DNA from: RUG11462 sp045539315
GTDB taxonomy: Bacteria > Bacillota > Clostridia > Oscillospirales > Acutalibacteraceae
Direction: 5' to 3'
Length of the DNA stretch: 64,000 nucleotides
Assembly: GCA_045539315.1 (NCBI GenBank)
Contig: JAZQFC010000041.1
Span: forward strand, 1 to 64,000
Shown: positions 61,609-64,000 of the stretch, one piece after another
Layout: every line of letters starts with the position of its first letter
Numbering within the stretch: the stretch's first letter is position 1
Position numbers and translations under genes: made by a program
The notes under the pieces: model-generated
Told to the model about the DNA's origin: nothing
What the model saw: only the letters and a program-made list of their open reading frames with translations
Databases searched by the model: none

Positions 61609-61840
61609 CGAGTGAATCAACTGCTTCTTCTTCATCAGAACCATCAGCGATAACACGAATTGTTGTACCACCTAAAATGCCTAATGAAAGAACGCCTAAA
61701 AGGCTTTTTGCGTTTACTCTTCTCTCTTCTTTTTCTACCCAAATTGAAGATTTGAACTCATTTGCTTTTTGGATAAAAAATGTTGCAGGACGAGCATGAA
61801 GGCCTACCTGATTTTGAACAATTACATCTTTAACGCACAT
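61577..61840 (-). CDS. ptsH: Phosphocarrier protein HPr
   Basis: An 87-residue HPr with the phosphorylated histidine H15 (GLHARPA) and the regulatory serine S46 (NAKSLLGVLSLG), used by HPr kinase in Firmicutes for catabolite control. AAAGGA precedes the start. The gene stands alone, without ptsI; its 3' end is duplicated at 60442. Confidence 0.95.
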   Translation of the reverse strand: MCVKDVIVQNQVGLHARPATFFIQKANEFKSSIWVEKEERRVNAKSLLGVLSLGILGGTTIRVIADGSDEEEAVDSLVNLVLSGFAE

Positions 61841-62106
61841 ATTAAAAATTCCTTTCGTGACAATTAACTTTCTATGTTAAAAGTTATAAATTTTTCTAAA
61901 AAATAATACTATTCGTATTATACCACATTTTATAAATAGGTCAAACAAAAAAATGACTTTTCACAACAAAATCTATTCAATTCACAAAGTAAGAAAATTT
62001 ATCAAACCTACATTTGTTTATTTTGCACAAAAATTTCGCCTTTTTTATTGCGACTAGCACAGTATAGAGTGTTAAAAACTTTTTATCTTGTCATTTTTTG
62101 TTGCAG
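61841..62106. other. AT-rich intergenic region upstream of ptsH
   Basis: 266 bp with no gene. It should contain the ptsH promoter (minus strand); AT-rich stretches such as GTATTATACC fit a -10 region, but I could not settle on a -35. No terminator hairpin for trmD was found. Confidence 0.4.
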
Positions 62107-62838
62107 TTATTGGTTATTTTTTATAAATTCGACATCTTCTTTTGTAAGATTTGCCGACTCTAACATTTCAGGTCTCTTTTTTAATGTATTCAAAAGACTT
62201 TGTTCATGTTTATACTTCTCAATATTTTTATGATGACCTGAAAGCAAAACTTCAGGCGTTTCTCTACCCTGCCAGACCGCCGGACGAGTGTATTGCGGAT
62301 ACTCTAAAAGCCCATTAAAATGGCTTTCTTCAACAAAACATTCTTCACTTGATAACACACCATCAACCATTCTAGCAACTGCATCTGTAAGCACAAGAGC
62401 CGGAAGTTCGCCACCGGTTAAAACATAGTCGCCAATTGAAATTTCTTCATCACAAAGTTTATCAAGCACTCGTTGGTCAACGCCCTCGTAATGCCCACAC
62501 AAAAGCACTATGTTTTCCATTTTAGAAAGTTCAATTGCTTTTTCTTGTGTCAAAGTTTTGCCTTGTGGCGACATATAAATAAAGTATGGTTTTTTGCCGA
62601 TTTCTTCAACAATTGCTTCATAACAGTCATCAATAGGTTGCGCAGTCATAACCATTCCCATACCGCCACCATATGGCATTTCATCGGTCTTTTTATGTTT
62701 ATCTTTTGAAAAATCCCTGATATTATGACAATTAACTTCGATTTTTTCTGCCTTTCTTGCTCTGCCGATAATGCTTTCATCAAGATACGCTCTCATCATA
62801 TCAGGAAAAATAGTCATTATATCAATTCTCATCGTCAA
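62107..62838 (-). CDS. trmD: tRNA (guanine-N1)-methyltransferase
   Basis: A 243-residue TrmD with the trefoil-knot motifs LCGHYEGVDQRV and ISIGDYVLTGGELPALV. Methylates G37 of tRNA to keep the reading frame. It overlaps rimM by 17 nt. Confidence 0.96.
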   Translation of the reverse strand: MTMRIDIMTIFPDMMRAYLDESIIGRARKAEKIEVNCHNIRDFSKDKHKKTDEMPYGGGMGMVMTAQPIDDCYEAIVEEIGKKPYFIYMSPQGKTLTQEKAIELSKMENIVLLCGHYEGVDQRVLDKLCDEEISIGDYVLTGGELPALVLTDAVARMVDGVLSSEECFVEESHFNGLLEYPQYTRPAVWQGRETPEVLLSGHHKNIEKYKHEQSLLNTLKKRPEMLESANLTKEDVEFIKNNQ

Positions 62839-63331
62839 AAATTCCTTTCAACGGACGAATTATAACCTTGCCTTCATCTATATCAACATTGATAACAACA
62901 TCAGGAATTGATGGAATAAGATACTCTTTTTCTCCATCGCTTATATGCCAAACATCATTTGCGCCTGTTTGAGAAACATCTGTAATAACGCCGAGTTTTT
63001 TATCAGAATCGGCATCAAACACTTCGCAACCAAACAAATCGCATTGAAAAAACACACCTTTTGGCAACACAGCATCTTCTCTATCTAAATACAAAACTTT
63101 ACCGCGCAACTTTTCGGCATCCGGGATAGTATCAACGCCTTTTACTTTCATTAAAACCATATTTTTATTGGTTCTTGAAGTAACTTTTAACGCGGTTTCG
63201 CCTTTGTTTAGATAAAGAGTTTTGAATTTTGTTAAAAAGTCAGGAGTATCACACCAAGGGTAAACGCGAAGTTCTCCACGCACCCCATGAGTTCCTACAA
63301 TTTCGCCTGTTTCAATGTATCTTTCTTTCAT
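62822..63331 (-). CDS. rimM: Ribosome maturation factor RimM
   Basis: A 169-residue RimM with the N-terminal IVGTHGVRGELRVYPW and the C-terminal PRC-barrel segment VWHISDGEKEYLIPSIPDVV. Needed for 16S 3' domain maturation. Confidence 0.94.
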   Translation of the reverse strand: MKERYIETGEIVGTHGVRGELRVYPWCDTPDFLTKFKTLYLNKGETALKVTSRTNKNMVLMKVKGVDTIPDAEKLRGKVLYLDREDAVLPKGVFFQCDLFGCEVFDADSDKKLGVITDVSQTGANDVWHISDGEKEYLIPSIPDVVINVDIDEGKVIIRPLKGIFDDEN

Positions 63332-63385
63332 TTCTCTACCTCTAAAAAACTAAATAAAGGAGCAAAGAAATTTTGCTCCTTTGAA

Positions 63386-63619
63386 TTAGTCGATTTCAAC
63401 CATAATCTTTTCATCATTACGGTTAGCAACTGCGCGCATAACAACGCGAATTGCTTTTGCAATTCTGCCTTGTTTACCGATAACTCGGCCCATATCGTCA
63501 GATGCTACGCTTAAGTGATAAACCACAACGCCATCTTCGTTTGGCTCATCAACTGTAACTTTAACTGCATCAGGATCATTAACAAGACCTGAAGCGAGGG
63601 TTTTAAGAAGTTCTTGCAT
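63386..63619 (-). CDS. khpA: KH-domain RNA-binding protein KhpA
   Basis: A 77-residue protein with the KH motif GRVIGKQGRIAKAIRVVM. KhpA with KhpB binds small RNAs and mRNAs in Gram-positives. It sits between rpsP and rimM, the standard place. Confidence 0.93.
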   Translation of the reverse strand: MQELLKTLASGLVNDPDAVKVTVDEPNEDGVVVYHLSVASDDMGRVIGKQGRIAKAIRVVMRAVANRNDEKIMVEID

Positions 63620-63637
63620 TTTTAAAAACCCCTTTCA

Positions 63638-63880
63638 TTAGATAATATTGTTCTTTTTAAGCAATGCTTTAACTGTATCAGTTGGTTGAGCACCGTTAGC
63701 AATCCATTTTTTAGCTGCTTCTGCGTCAATGTTAACTTCTGCAGGGTCTGTGTTTGGATTGAAAGTACCAATCTCCTCGATAAATCTACCGTCTCTTGGG
63801 AATCTTGAATCAGCAACTACTACTCTGTAGAAAGGTGCTCTTTTAGCGCCCATACGACGAAGTCTGATTTTTACTGCCAT
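63638..63880 (-). CDS. rpsP: 30S ribosomal protein S16
   Basis: An 80-residue S16 beginning MAVKIRLRRMGAKRAPFYRVVVAD and ending in TDTVKALLKKNN. Confidence 0.96.
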   Translation of the reverse strand: MAVKIRLRRMGAKRAPFYRVVVADSRFPRDGRFIEEIGTFNPNTDPAEVNIDAEAAKKWIANGAQPTDTVKALLKKNNII

Positions 63881-63936
63881 TTTTATTTCACCTCACAAAA
63901 TAATTTGTTTATTTATATTATCAAACAGATAACTGT

Positions 63937-64000
63937 TTAAAAACCACCAAAGTCTTTTTTACCGCCTGAAAGTGCTTGCGGGTCAAAAGTGTTTGGGTCA
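63937..64000 (-). CDS. ffh: Signal recognition particle protein Ffh, C-terminal end
   Basis: Only the last 20 codons are inside the window: the frame reads DPNTFDPQALSGGKKDFGGF then TAA. The glycine/lysine-rich tail and its place just before rpsP fit Ffh. The rest lies beyond the right edge. Confidence 0.6.
   Translation of the reverse strand, partial: DPNTFDPQALSGGKKDFGGF

Noticed and set aside
61841..62106. Possible small RNA or tRNA upstream of ptsH
   Set aside because: No cloverleaf or stable hairpin could be folded by eye.

Overview
The window is AT-rich DNA from a low-GC, probably spore-forming Clostridia genome (Oscillospirales-like is my inference). Evidence: strong AGGAGG-type ribosome sites, consensus sigma-A promoters with 17-bp spacers, a Spo0A gene (50.5-51.3 kb), and Firmicutes-type ribosomal, NusG, SecE and TrmD clusters. 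No tRNA, rRNA, CRISPR array or transposase was seen.

Layout. (1) 1-~36.6 kb: prophage A, open at the left edge. Its late genes run leftwards: TerS, TerL, a membrane mini-protein, scaffold, major capsid protein, portal, head-tail and tail proteins, a 2718-residue polyvalent protein, tail fibre and holin. This is a podovirus-type plan. A two-gene ATPase plus nuclease cassette (20.3-22.5 kb) with its own promoter sits beside the packaging genes. The early region (24-32 kb) encodes a DUF927 helicase, a CHC2 zinc protein, an ERCC4 nuclease, a DUF669 protein and a Sak4-like ATPase, next to an iteron cluster that looks like an origin. The immunity region (32.5-35.3 kb) holds Cro-like and CI-like regulators, an ImmA-like protein, two membrane proteins and a very structured ~290-nt region that reads as an RNA with kissing loops. 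A tyrosine integrase ends the prophage. (2) 36.6-39.5 kb: host rpsI-rplM, a D-lactate dehydrogenase-like gene and a PHP phosphoesterase. (3) 39.6-48.9 kb: element B, rightward. It is a colinear, divergent copy of the capsid and packaging block plus lysin and holin. It has no integrase, repressor, replication genes, giant protein or fibre. (4) 48.9-64 kb: host GH30 glycosidase, spo0A, a small XRE gene, rpmG-secE-nusG-rplK-rplA, a PPIase-like protein, yfbR-like, a coiled-coil GIY-YIG protein, tatD, metG, a BspA-like surface protein, ptsH, and ffh-rpsP-khpA-rimM-trmD.

What stands out. The best candidates for undescribed biology are the structured RNA between two inward-facing, operator-bearing promoters; the ATPase/PD-(D/E)XK nuclease pair; the giant phage protein; and the capsid-only element B. 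A further pattern is that three single host genes (XRE, GIY-YIG, BspA-like) are each bracketed by direct repeats of 24-74 bp made from the 3' end, ribosome site or terminator of a neighbour. That suggests a common route of single-gene insertion or duplication. All functional statements rest on motifs read by eye; no database search was run.
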